From assembly GCF_965204125.1 (NCBI RefSeq), contig NZ_OZ241968.1, positions 1,054,001 to 1,118,000 of the forward strand: DNA of 64,000 bases, written 5' to 3'. This DNA comes from Poriferisodalis sp965204125. GTDB taxonomy: Bacteria; Actinomycetota; Acidimicrobiia; Acidimicrobiales; Poriferisodalaceae. The position numbers were made by a program, and so were the translations under genes. This document shows, piece by piece, positions 1 through 9,488 of the stretch (positions are counted from its first letter, which is position 1; each line of letters opens with the position of its first letter). The notes beneath the pieces were generated by a model, which was not told the origin of the DNA, ran no database searches, and worked only from the letters and a program-made list of their open reading frames with translations.

Positions 1-1330
1 TGCCAGCGTCGATGGCCCGCGTGAGGCTCCTTGCTGCGCGTTCGCGCTCGGCGGCGGCGGTGTCGAAGACTCCCTGGAGCGCGGCGCCCTCGATGATCCT
101 GCCGAGCGCCTGGGACGACACCGAGGTCTCGGGGCCGAACACGAGCAGCGATCTGGCATCGTGCCGGAGCACCTGGGAGACAGCGGGCGAGAGCACCGAT
201 GTGCTGGTCAGCAGCAGGGTGGTGCACCGCTGGCCCAGCAGCGGGGCGGCGCTGAGCGCGTGGATCGGATCCCATGCATCTGCGAGGCCGTACCTGGTCT
301 CATGGAAGCACTTGCGGCCGTCGGGACCTCTGGGGAAGTTGTTGTTGAGGTATCTCGCCAGCCCCACCGATGTCTGCGTGCGGTCTGTGCCGCCCTTGCC
401 GAGGTAGCCCACGCCCGGCTGGGGAACTTCGATCCTCACCTGCTCGGACAGCGCTTCGGCGCCGCCCAGGACGAGTATTTCCTCGACGTCGCTGGTTCTC
501 AGGTACCTCACCACGCTGGGGTGGACCTCATGCGGGGGGCTGAGCAGCACCGGGTGGCGGCCCCGGAACGACGCTGGGCCGGCCACGAGCGCATCGGCCA
601 CCTTCTCGGAGCTGGCCAGGAACGCCGTGGTGCCCTGGTAGGCCAGCACCCCGGGGGTGCCCATGCGGCGGGCGACAACCACCGAGGTGGCCTCGGGGGA
701 CGATCCCCAGATGCGCTCGACGCTGCCGAAGCGCGCCAGCCTTCCCAGGACGGTGTGCGACACCTCTTGGGGGCTGCCGATGACGAAGGTTCGGGAAACG
801 CCGGCCTCGGCCAGGAACTCGGCTGTGATGGTGAGCAGGCGGTCTGGAGGTGTCAGCAGGACGGGGGCGTTGAGCTTGCCGGCCAGGCCCGGGGCGACGA
901 CGGCGTCGTGCCACGACTCGCCCGACACGATGACGGCTGCGTCGATGCTGCCGCCGACTTCTTCGAGGAACTGACGAGCGACCTTGACCGATGTCACATA
1001 GCGGCTGTGGCTCTGGATGCGGGTGATCTCGACCTCGCGCAGGTCTTGCGCCCCGGCGGGCGCGGTGGCGACCGGTAGGGCTGCTGCCAGGGTGGCGAGG
1101 GCAGCCAGGGCGCTCAGGACGATCCGTGTGGTCCGTGCGGTCAGCGCGGTCCGTCTGGTCAGCGCGGTCCGTCTGGTCAGCGCGGTCCGTCTGGTCAGCG
1201 CGGTCCGTGCGGTCCGTGCGGTCCGTGCGGTCAGTCTGGTCAGGTTGGCCAAGGCGAGCGGCGTGCACCGTACGAGTTGCTTGGCGGGCGCTGGACGTGA
1301 TGCGCGGCGACGGCCGCCGGGTCGGGTCAT
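1..1330 (-). CDS. Secreted CWB2 (cell wall binding repeat 2) protein, C terminus beyond window
   Basis: The minus-strand frame is open from an ATG at 1330 to the left edge, about 443 codons, so the 3' end is missing. An unusually long Arg/Thr-rich N region of about 60 residues precedes a hydrophobic core (IVLSALAALATLAAALP) and a likely signal cleavage after APAGA. The mature part has the CWB2 pattern: 'RYVTSVKVARQF', 'AAVIVSGESWHDAVVAPGLA', 'APVLLTPPDRL', then a second unit with 'RHPVLLSPPHEV' and a third with 'TLLLTSTSVLS'. In Clostridioides Cwp proteins three CWB2 repeats bind the cell wall through an anionic polymer; the same role here is inferred. The start lies 15 bp after the stop of the upstream gene, so the two are probably cotranscribed. 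No enzymatic domain is visible in the part present. Confidence 0.85.
   Translation of the reverse strand, partial: MTRPGGRRRASRPAPAKQLVRCTPLALANLTRLTARTARTARTALTRRTALTRRTALTRRTALTARTTRIVLSALAALATLAAALPVATAPAGAQDLREVEITRIQSHSRYVTSVKVARQFLEEVGGSIDAAVIVSGESWHDAVVAPGLAGKLNAPVLLTPPDRLLTITAEFLAEAGVSRTFVIGSPQEVSHTVLGRLARFGSVERIWGSSPEATSVVVARRMGTPGVLAYQGTTAFLASSEKVADALVAGPASFRGRHPVLLSPPHEVHPSVVRYLRTSDVEEILVLGGAEALSEQVRIEVPQPGVGYLGKGGTDRTQTSVGLARYLNNNFPRGPDGRKCFHETRYGLADAWDPIHALSAAPLLGQRCTTLLLTSTSVLSPAVSQVLRHDARSLLVFGPETSVSSQALGRIIEGAALQGVFDTAAAERERAARSLTRAIDAG
1137..1246. repeat. 18-bp and 9-bp tandem repeats inside the N-terminal coding region
   Basis: On the plus strand an 18-bp unit (GGTCCGTCTGGTCAGCGC) repeats about three and a half times, followed by 9-bp GGTCCGTGC units. 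In the minus-strand CWB2 gene they encode Arg-Thr-Ala-Leu-Thr-Arg units just before the signal-peptide core. Both unit lengths are multiples of three, so copy-number change would keep the reading frame. Confidence 0.85.
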
Positions 1331-1345
1331 CGTGGAGCCTTGAAT

Positions 1346-4072
1346 CTAATTCGGGACTCGGCTATGCCCGGCGGTGCCGAACGGGTCCCAGACGCCAGTG
1401 GGATGCTCGCCCCAGCAGACCACGCTGGTGTTGGTGCGCAGGGCGCAAGCGAACAATCCGCCGGCTGACACGGCGGTATAGCGCCCGCCAGGCACGTTCT
1501 CGATGCTGGCGACAACGCCGTCAACGGCGCCGATGCCGGCGCTCTCGAACTCATCGCCGCCGTCGTCGACGATGCCGTCCTCGACGTTGCCCTCGAAGTC
1601 GCCGGTGTTGCTGGCGCCGCCCTCGACGTTGCCGGTGTTGCCGGCGCCGATGCCCCAGCAGTCGACGATCTGGGCGGGTCGCAGCGCGCAGGTGACGTGC
1701 ATGCCGGCACTCACGCTGACGTACCTGCGAGCGGCATATTCGTCGGGGAGAACGCCGCTGCCGCTGGCGCCGTCGCTGCCGGCGCCGGTGCCGGTCCGGT
1801 TGCCCCAGCATTCGAGTGCACCCTTCAGCTCGAGGCCGCACGAGTGGGTTGCCCCGGCGGCCACGGCCGCGAAGACGCCGTCAGGGGCGGTGAGCTGACC
1901 GTCGCCGGCCTTGCCCCAGCAGGTGATGTTGAGGCTGGGTTCGAGCCCGCACGTGTGGTGCCTGCCAGCCGAGATCGCGAGGAACGAGGCGCCGCTGGGA
2001 ATCAGGAACTCGGCACCCCACTGATCGCCCCAGCAGACGACGCTGTTGTCGGTGAACCGGGCACACGCGTGCCCCCAGCCGGCGGTGATCTCGACGAACC
2101 GGCCGTCCGGTGTGTACACCTGCCACTGATCCTTGCTGCCCCAGCAGTGCAGGGTGCTGTCGGAAAGCATGGCGCACGAGAACGTTCCGCCCGCCGTCAC
2201 GGCTCTGTAGGTGCCGCTGGGCGATCGTGCCTTGCCGCCGGCAACAGTGCTGCCGACGCCGACGCCGATGCCCCAGCAGGCGATGGTGCCGTTGCCGCGA
2301 AGCCCGCAGACGTGGTCGTGGCCGACCGAGACCGAAACGAAGCCGAGCCTCACCGAGCGATCGGCGACGGGGATTCCCTCGAGTGCTCGGCGAGTCGAGC
2401 CGGCGAGCGTCGATACGGTGCTCACGGCCGCAGCAGGCGCAAACCGCTCAAGCGTGGGAGCCAACAGCTCGGCGAGGCCGGTGCCAACGCCGGGACCGGT
2501 GCCGACCGTGCCGCCGCCGGGACCAGTGCCGACCGTGCCGCCGCTGGCACCGGTATGCCCGGTGTCGTCGGTGTGCGCAGTGCCGACCGTGTCGCCGGTG
2601 TGCCCGGTGCCGACCGTATCGCCGGTGCCGCCGGTATGCCCGGTGCCGCCGGTGCCGACCGTATCGCCGGTGCCGCCGGTGTGCCCGGTGCCGCCGGTGC
2701 CGACCGTGTCGCCGGTGCCGCCGGTGCCATCGGAGACTGCGGTGCGGTCGATGATGACGATGTGCGGCGGCTGGTGTTCGAGCAGCAGCGTCTCTGCGGC
2801 GTCAGCGAGCTGAGCGTCGTGGGTGAGCAAGACCGCGCTGCGATCGACGGCCGCGGCGAGAGCAAGCGCTGCGCTGACGTCCCGTGGCCGCTCGCCGTGG
2901 GCGATGACTGCCACGTCGAAGACGTCGGGGATGTCGACGAGTCCGGCCGCGTGTATGTCGGCCGGTCGGGCCAGTCGCGCTGCCTGTGCCGAGGCAACAG
3001 CGCCGTCGGGCCCGTCGAGCCGAGCCGGCGGCGTGCCGGAGCCCGCGGCCAGCAGTGCGCCAGTGACCATGTCGTGGGTGAATGTGGCCGCCGTGCCTGC
3101 GATCACGAGCCGGTCGGGGTGATGGGTGCGCAGAACGCTTGCAGTGCGCGAGCCGAGCCAGCCATCCGCGGCGTACAGCATCGCATCGGCAGCACCTGCG
3201 ATCACCGCAGCGGCTGCGGTGCCGATGTCTTGCGGAGACCACGCATTGGCCAGCACCACCGTTGTGGTGGCAGAGCCGCCATCCGACACCACCGACACGG
3301 CACCAGACCCGCCGCCCGACACCACCGACGCGGCGCCAGACCCGCCGCCCGATACCGCTGTCGTGGCCGCAGACCCACCACCCGACACCACTGACGTGAC
3401 GCCAGACCTGCTGCGCAGCACCCGGTCGGCGGCCAAGGCCGCGGTGTGCACCCGGTCGTCGCCGGCGATCCGGTCAATCTCCACGTCGTCGACCAGCCGC
3501 CGCACCTCGGCTTCGAGCTGCGCCGAGAGCGCCGCCGTGCCGCCGATCAGCACCACCCGGGCCGGTCGTTCTTGGCCGACGATTGCTGCGTTGTCGATGC
3601 CCAAGGCATCCGCCGACTCGGCGAACACCACAGCGTCGCCGAGCCCCGCGGCCACCAGCGACGATGCCACCGCCGCATCGACCGCCGATGAGCCCCGCAC
3701 GACCACCAGCACAGTGCGTGCCGCTGCCGAGTCGGCCGCCCGAGCGTCACCCTGCGCCGCCGAGCCGGATGCCACCGCGACCGCCGCCGAGCCGTCACCC
3801 TGCGCCACCGCGGCCGCCAGCGACGATGCCACCGCTGTGTCGACCAGCGACGAGCCACGGGCGACCACCAGCACACTGCGCGCCGCTGCGCTGGATGCCA
3901 CCGCAGCCGCCGCCGAGTCGGCTGCCGGACCGTCGGTATGCGCCACCGCAGCCGCCGCCGAACCGCCAGCCTGCGCCGCCGCGCCGGCCGGCAGCAGCAG
4001 TCCTGCCGCAACGACGAGGGCAGCCACAGCGCTCAGCGTTGTGCGAAGCCTTGGCAACGATGTGACGGACAT
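1346..4072 (-). CDS. Secreted CWB2 protein with low-complexity linker and RCC1-type repeats
   Basis: 908 aa. The ATG at 4072 has GAGGTCC just upstream. Residues 1-34 are a signal peptide (TTLSAVAALVVAAGLLLP...AAAQA). An Ala/Ser-rich segment and degenerate CWB2 repeats follow ('ARVVLIGGTAALSAQLEAEV', 'VEIDRIAGDDRVHTAALAA', 'DRLVIAGTAATFTHDMV'). Next come a VSGGGSG repeat tract and a long Gly/Thr tract (GTGGTGHTGGTGDTV units). The C-terminal 350 residues hold about six RCC1-like units with the signature 'vsaG..hsCaL...g.v.CWG', for example 'VSVGHDHVCGLRGNGTIACWG'. RCC1 units normally form a beta-propeller; an extracellular propeller on a CWB2 anchor suggests a binding function. The next gene begins 15 bp downstream. 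The ligand cannot be read from the sequence. Confidence 0.88.
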   Translation of the reverse strand: MSVTSLPRLRTTLSAVAALVVAAGLLLPAGAAAQAGGSAAAAVAHTDGPAADSAAAAVASSAAARSVLVVARGSSLVDTAVASSLAAAVAQGDGSAAVAVASGSAAQGDARAADSAAARTVLVVVRGSSAVDAAVASSLVAAGLGDAVVFAESADALGIDNAAIVGQERPARVVLIGGTAALSAQLEAEVRRLVDDVEIDRIAGDDRVHTAALAADRVLRSRSGVTSVVSGGGSAATTAVSGGGSGAASVVSGGGSGAVSVVSDGGSATTTVVLANAWSPQDIGTAAAAVIAGAADAMLYAADGWLGSRTASVLRTHHPDRLVIAGTAATFTHDMVTGALLAAGSGTPPARLDGPDGAVASAQAARLARPADIHAAGLVDIPDVFDVAVIAHGERPRDVSAALALAAAVDRSAVLLTHDAQLADAAETLLLEHQPPHIVIIDRTAVSDGTGGTGDTVGTGGTGHTGGTGDTVGTGGTGHTGGTGDTVGTGHTGDTVGTAHTDDTGHTGASGGTVGTGPGGGTVGTGPGVGTGLAELLAPTLERFAPAAAVSTVSTLAGSTRRALEGIPVADRSVRLGFVSVSVGHDHVCGLRGNGTIACWGIGVGVGSTVAGGKARSPSGTYRAVTAGGTFSCAMLSDSTLHCWGSKDQWQVYTPDGRFVEITAGWGHACARFTDNSVVCWGDQWGAEFLIPSGASFLAISAGRHHTCGLEPSLNITCWGKAGDGQLTAPDGVFAAVAAGATHSCGLELKGALECWGNRTGTGAGSDGASGSGVLPDEYAARRYVSVSAGMHVTCALRPAQIVDCWGIGAGNTGNVEGGASNTGDFEGNVEDGIVDDGGDEFESAGIGAVDGVVASIENVPGGRYTAVSAGGLFACALRTNTSVVCWGEHPTGVWDPFGTAGHSRVPN

Positions 4073-4328
4073 GGGACCTCGGACCTCTTGCTATCAAAGG
4101 CCGGCCGCCGCCAAGGACCGGCTCGCAACTCGAGGCTGGCTGCCATCAGAGGCCAAGGCCAACCTGAGTCGCGCCCCACGTTGACGAGCTGTGTTGTCAC
4201 CGGCTCAGCGCAGCGCTGACCGATCCGGCCGCAGTACACACGAGCCCAACCAGGCAACCCCAGCACGCAACAGCCCGACCAGCAAACCGTCTCGCCGCCG
4301 CCGGACCACCCCAGCCACGCCGCGACGA

Positions 4329-6164
4329 TCACTCGGGCGGGTCGCGCCCTGTCGCAGGGCTGGTTCCCCGCCGGGTTCGATCTGATCGTTTGGACCGGGC
4401 GTCTGATTGCATGGACGGCCCGCCTGATCGCATAGACGGCCCACGTGATCGCTTGGACTGCCCGTCCGATCTCGTGGCTCGTTTGCGGGTGACCCAATGG
4501 CCGCTGCGTGGGTCTCGTGCGAGGCGCTGGCCACCCTTGTGCAGGCTGTTGTGGCAGTCGCCGCACATCGCAGCCAGATTCGGGATGTCGGTAGTGCCTT
4601 CGTCTGCCTCCCATTCCTCGATGTGGTGGTACTTGCATCTGTGCATCGGAGCACCGCACAGCACGCAACCCCGATCGCGGATGGCAACCACCAGTTGCTG
4701 GGGGATGCTCGCGAGCCGGCGTCCGCGGCCCAGCCACAGTGGATGTCCTGGGCCTGTGAATAGGGCACCTGCAATGCGAGTGTCGGGGGAGAGATTGTCG
4801 AGAATCGACTTGGGTACCGGTCCGGCCCCGAGGATGTCGCACCTGCCGTCGGGTGCGGTGCCGTCGATGACGCCGATGTCGGCCACGATCACGAGCTGGT
4901 TGGGCGCGCCAGCCGGCGTCCACCGAGCAATTGACCGCCCGCCGTCGGCCCCGTGATGAGCCCAATCGTCAGCCCCGCTGTCAGCTCCGCACCCGGCCCT
5001 GCCGCCGGCAGCCCTGGCATCGCCAGATTCACGGTCACCGACACCGGCATCGCTAGGTTCGTCGGCATCGTCAGCTTCGTCGGCACCGCCGCCGGCAGCT
5101 CTGGTAAAGCCAGACTCACCGACATCGACACCACAAGATTCACTGACATCGGCGTCGCCACACGCGGACCCGCTGGCTGAGCCGCCCACCGAGACCGTGG
5201 CGCGCTGCTGTATCGCCAGCGCGTTGCGGCCGGTGAGCATCTCGAACACGCTGTCGGCAAGGCGCTGGCGGTTGTCGCGGACCGCACCCGGAGTGCCGTC
5301 ACGACCGCCGTCGAGGCGCCACAAGGCGTCGTTGTAGTTCTCAACCGCCTGGGCCACCGCAGCGAAGCTGACCGGGTCGAAGCGGGCATTGAGCACGCCC
5401 ATGCCGGTCTCATCGTCCAAGAACAAGGCCGCACTGCGATCACGCCGCTGCCGACGGATCTCGCTCTCCGCAGCCATCGGATCGTGCTCGGCCACGAACG
5501 TACGAGCATCGCGGCGCAACACATCGGGCGACGCCGTCGCCGCGGTCTCGAGCAGGTCGTGAGCAATGTCGACGACATGCGGGCTGCTGCGACGGGCGGC
5601 GTCCGCGAGCACCTCAGCGTGCTCGGGGGTCAGCTCGCCGCCCGCCAGACCATACGCCACCCGAGGCATCTGGGCGATCTGCTCGCTGACGGCTGCGACC
5701 CGGGCGGCTTTGCGGGCGCTCAACCGGCCATTGCCGCGCAGTGCGGCTCGGCCGGACCCGGCTTGAATGGTTTCCAGCGCGGCAGTCGATGCGAGCAGCA
5801 ACGCCTCTGCGGCCGAGCGCAGCCGGCTGCCGACGGCGATCACCTGCGCAAGATCCTCGACATCGGCACCGTCGAACGGCGCCTGAGATGCCAGAGCCAC
5901 CAGCTCCCGCGCCCGGCCCAGCCCACACAGAACATCAGCAAACGTGCCGACGCCCCCCTCAGGTGCCGTTTCCACCGCCCCCGGCGCTACAGCGGACGGC
6001 ACGTCGGCGGTGTGCACCCCGGCATCCGGAACGCCCAGCGCTACAACGCCCGGCACCGAAGCGGCCGGCACCACGGCGTCCACAACGCCCGACACGCCAG
6101 CCGTGGGCTCGCTACGAACAAGTGTGCGATTCACGCCACGAAACCTAAACAAGGGCTGTGACAT
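4329..6164 (-). CDS. DUF222 (13E12 family) protein with C-terminal HNH endonuclease domain
   Basis: About 611 aa from the ATG at 6164; an upstream GTG at 6188 would add 8 residues. Residues about 70-320 match the helical DUF222/13E12 domain ('SRLRSAAEALLLASTAALET', 'LTPEHAEVLADAARRSSPHV'). The HNH motif lies near residue 520: 'RDRGCVLCGAPMHRC...HHIEEW...LAAMCGDCHNSLH', with two zinc-binding Cys pairs and the catalytic His. Between the domains is an unusual Asp/Gly/Ala/Ser-rich insert of about 90 residues, and the C terminus is a Ser/Arg-rich repeat tract (GPSMRSGGPSM). The family is multicopy in actinobacteria, and mobility or DNA cleavage is often proposed but rarely shown. No operon partner is evident. 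Confidence 0.88.
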   Translation of the reverse strand: MSQPLFRFRGVNRTLVRSEPTAGVSGVVDAVVPAASVPGVVALGVPDAGVHTADVPSAVAPGAVETAPEGGVGTFADVLCGLGRARELVALASQAPFDGADVEDLAQVIAVGSRLRSAAEALLLASTAALETIQAGSGRAALRGNGRLSARKAARVAAVSEQIAQMPRVAYGLAGGELTPEHAEVLADAARRSSPHVVDIAHDLLETAATASPDVLRRDARTFVAEHDPMAAESEIRRQRRDRSAALFLDDETGMGVLNARFDPVSFAAVAQAVENYNDALWRLDGGRDGTPGAVRDNRQRLADSVFEMLTGRNALAIQQRATVSVGGSASGSACGDADVSESCGVDVGESGFTRAAGGGADEADDADEPSDAGVGDRESGDARAAGGRAGCGADSGADDWAHHGADGGRSIARWTPAGAPNQLVIVADIGVIDGTAPDGRCDILGAGPVPKSILDNLSPDTRIAGALFTGPGHPLWLGRGRRLASIPQQLVVAIRDRGCVLCGAPMHRCKYHHIEEWEADEGTTDIPNLAAMCGDCHNSLHKGGQRLARDPRSGHWVTRKRATRSDGQSKRSRGPSMRSGGPSMQSDARSKRSDRTRRGTSPATGRDPPE

Positions 6165-6340
6165 CAACCGGCTTGCCGACCGCACCACACGTCGCTGCGA
6201 GCTCGATTTTCTCAGGCCGTCGGACCCAAGAAGCTGAGGTCGACAACCCGTCCCGTCACCGGGCCGACGGGCCCGAAAGGCCGAGGTCAGCAGCCCGTCA
6301 TCAAGAGGCGACGCAGCGAGTCAATCGGCGGCGCCATCCC

Positions 6341-9287
6341 CTAACAGCCACCGTCCTTGAACGGGTTGCTCCCCGCAGCAGGGAACTGCTCGGGGTCGAG
6401 CCGGGTCGTGATCCAGTCGGTCTCGCAGAACCCGCCGAACTCGCCGGCCAGGTTCGCCAGCGCCGCCTGCGACTGACGCTCGAGCCATGCGGCCCACAGC
6501 TTCGCCCCGTCGGTGATGTTCTCCGCATACCAGTCGGGCACCCGACCGGCCAGACCGTCCCGCACAACCTGCTCGGCCTCATCTGACGGCGAATCGGGAA
6601 GCTCGTCACACCCAGAGAACTCGTAGTAGTGCAACCGCGCATCCGGCAGCACGAGATGGGTCAGCGTGTCGGCCAGGATCTCCAGATCCCGGTACGTCCC
6701 CTTCTCGCACTCGGGGTAGGCCGACGCGAAGTAGAGCTGCACGGCACCCCATTCCTTCCTCGGCGCCAAGCCGGTGTGCAGGTCATAGACGTGCGCCAAC
6801 TCGTGCACGATGACGCGCAGGCTCATCTCGGTGATGGTCACGCTGTCTGCTTCGCAGCGGAACACGCCGTCCACGCCGAAGCAGCTCGTGCTGACCAGGC
6901 CGCCTGCACGCGACGGCGTCACCCAGATTCGATCACGGGCGTGATCCCAGGCGATCCGCAGCCAACCGAACTCCGCCTCGCGATCGGCAACCTCCTGATC
7001 GACCCACGCCAGCAGCAGGTTCCGGTCGAAGCGCGGCGCTTCGTCGGCGGGAATCACCTTGGGGGTCTTGACACGCGTCGGCGACGACCGATCCCTGGTG
7101 GTGCCGTCGCCGATCTGGCCGAAGTCGTTGCCTCCCCAGCACGAGACCCTGCCGTCACGATGCAGGACGCATGCGTGCGCCTTCACCTTCACCACATGAC
7201 TGCCGTCCTCGAACTCGGTCGTGTGCCGGGCGACGCTCACGTCGATGGCGTCCGAGATTCCCGCCACGCGCCTGGGTGTCGTTCGAGCCGTCGTGGTGCC
7301 GTCGCCGAGCTGGCCCCACTTGTTGTTCTGCCCCCAGCACGACACGCCGCCGTCTCGGTGGACAGCGCAGCCCGTGCCGTCGCCCATCGCCACGTCGACG
7401 ACGCCACGCAGGCCCGCGATCTTCCTGAGCGTGATGGGCTTGCCGTAGGTGTACCAGCACGTCACCTCGCCGCCTGCAACAACCGCGCAGGTGTACTGGC
7501 GGCCGACAGAGATGGCGGTCACGTCCCGCAGCCCGTCGACTTGCTGCGGCAGACCGCGGAACGGCCATCCCCAGCACGTCACCCGGCCGTTGCTGTGTAC
7601 CGCACAGGTCGAGCTGTATCCGACGGAGATGGCGACCACATCGGTCACGCCCGCAACCCGTCTGGGGAAGTAGAAGTGCGGCAGATCGCCGCCGTCGCCC
7701 AGTTCGCTGCCGTTGTTGGCCCCCCAGCACGACACGCCGCTGTCGCGGTGCAGCGCGCAGGCAGACTCCCGCCCCACAGCGATGGCCACGGCGTCGGTGA
7801 GGCCCTCCACCTTCACCGGCACGTAGTGGGTCACGGTGTCGCCCTGGCCGAGCTGGCCCCAGCCTCCCGAGCCCCAGCACGAGACGGTGCCGTCGGCGTG
7901 CAGGGCACACACGGGCAGTTGGCGATGGCTGTTGCCGAGCTCCTCGCCGCTGCTGATCGCAACGACGTCGGTCAGGCTTGACGCGCTGAGCTGCTCCCGC
8001 AGGCCGTCGCGGCCCCAGCAGGTCACCGTGCGGTCGAGACGGACCATGCAGGTACGACCGCTGGAGGCGGCCAGGAGCAGGTCGTCGCTGCGCGGCCCCT
8101 CGATCGCCGCGTACTCGCTGGACCCTGCAGGTGCTGAATCCCGGGCATCGCCGTCATCGCCGTCGCCGTCGTCATCGGCCGCCTCGGCCGAGTCGCCCGA
8201 CACCGCTTCCTCGCCGCTGAGGTACGCATCGAGACCGGCTTGCGACACCGCTGCGTCGCCCCCGAACACGCGCAGGTCCACCGAGTCGTTGGCCGCCCGG
8301 GCACGGTCGAAGTAGGCGGCCGTGTCGGCGGGAATGGAACCTGGATCGGCCAGCACCAGCGGTGCGCACAGCCGGCCCAGCAGCGGCGCCGCACTGAACG
8401 AGTCGAACGGCACCCGCGCCCGTGCCAGCCCGATCGTGCTGGTGACGAAGCAGTCCTTCCCCGCCGTGTCGCTGTACCGGCCGTCGACCAGCTCGGCCGC
8501 CTTCACGGCGGTGTCGTACCGGGTGGTGCCCGCCAGCCGGGTCACCGACACTCCGAGGGCCCGAATGGAAGCCTCCACGCCGGGGGCGAGCGCTGCGGTG
8601 CCGCCCATCAGCACCACATGTTCGATATCTGCTTCGGACAGGTAGCCGGCCACGCCGTCGTTCAGCCCGTCAGGTGCGGTGAGCAGCACCGGGTGGCGGC
8701 CGTGCGCCGCGAACGGCCCGGCAACGAGCGCGTCAGCGAAGACGTCGCCGCTCGCCACGATCGCCGTGCGACCGTGCCCCGGCATCACCCCGGCGCTCAC
8801 CCGGCGGGCCGCCGCCACCGACGTGCCGAACCGGTCCGAGCCCGCGACACGTTCGACAGCAATGCCAGCGCCCTCGAGAGCATCGCCCACCGCCGCACTC
8901 ACCCCGCGGCCAGGCCCGTCACCCGCCCCGGCCTCCTCCGGGCCGACAATCAGCGCCTTCGATACCCCAACCCGCTGCAAGAACGCCAGCGCGTCGGCTC
9001 GCAGCTCGCCCGGCGGGGTCATCAGCACCGGCGCTCCGAGATCGCCAGCGATCGGCGCGGCCACCACGGCGTCGGTCCAGCGCTCTCCCGACACCACCAC
9101 CGCCCGCTTCGGCGGCCACACCCTCGGCGACACGCAGCGACGTGGCATAGCGGTCGGCGCCGCCGTATCGAGTGACGGAGACGTCGTCTCCCGCAGCCGC
9201 ACTGGCCGGCCCAGACGGCAGAACGGCACCGCTCAGCGCAACCACCGCGGCGAGCACCGATAGCACCACTGCCCTCGCCCACCGCAC
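6341..9287 (-). CDS. CWB2 / RCC1 / HELAH metallopeptidase-like secreted protein, frameshifted near its N terminus
   Basis: The N terminus lies in one frame from a GTG at 9287 (AGGG upstream): signal peptide VLSVLAAVVALSGAVLPSGPASA, then 'VTRYGGADRYATSLRVAEGVA'. The rest (about 930 aa) lies in another frame, resuming at 'PKRAVVVSGERWTDAVVAAP'. The change falls at about 9110-9118; removing one base from GGCCGCC rejoins the protein as 'VAEGVAPKRAVVVSG'. Three CWB2 repeats are followed by an Asp/Ala-rich linker and about seven RCC1-like units ('CALHADGTVSCWGSGGWGQL', 'GQIGDGTTRDRSSPTRV'). The last 170 residues carry 'VIVHELAHVYDLHTG' (HExxH, codons 6791-6805) and a downstream 'DLEILADTLTH', the layout of a zinc metallopeptidase. 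Whether the frameshift is real decay or an assembly error cannot be decided here. Confidence 0.8.
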
Positions 9288-9488
9288 GCCGTGGACCCTA
9301 GCTACCTGCCTCAGTGCCAGCCGTTGCGGCCTGCAGCCACGGGAATCGAGGATGTCAAGTTCCTGTCGAGGAGTGATGAGGAACGTAGGCGTCGAAGCAC
9401 TCGCTCTCGGGGTCAGATGCCAACGCCGCCCGCGGAGCGTGGTCGCGGTCGTCCCAGAACCGCCTCGCCGGTGCGGGGGTCGGCGCGG

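Noticed and set aside
2110..4184. Long open frames on the plus strand opposite the CWB2/RCC1 gene
   Set aside because: They are Arg/Pro/Ala-rich mirror frames of a repetitive high-GC gene and have no motifs or ribosome binding sites.
9105..9125. Programmed ribosomal frameshift
   Set aside because: No slippery heptamer, internal Shine-Dalgarno or downstream pseudoknot is evident, and relatives are read in a single frame.
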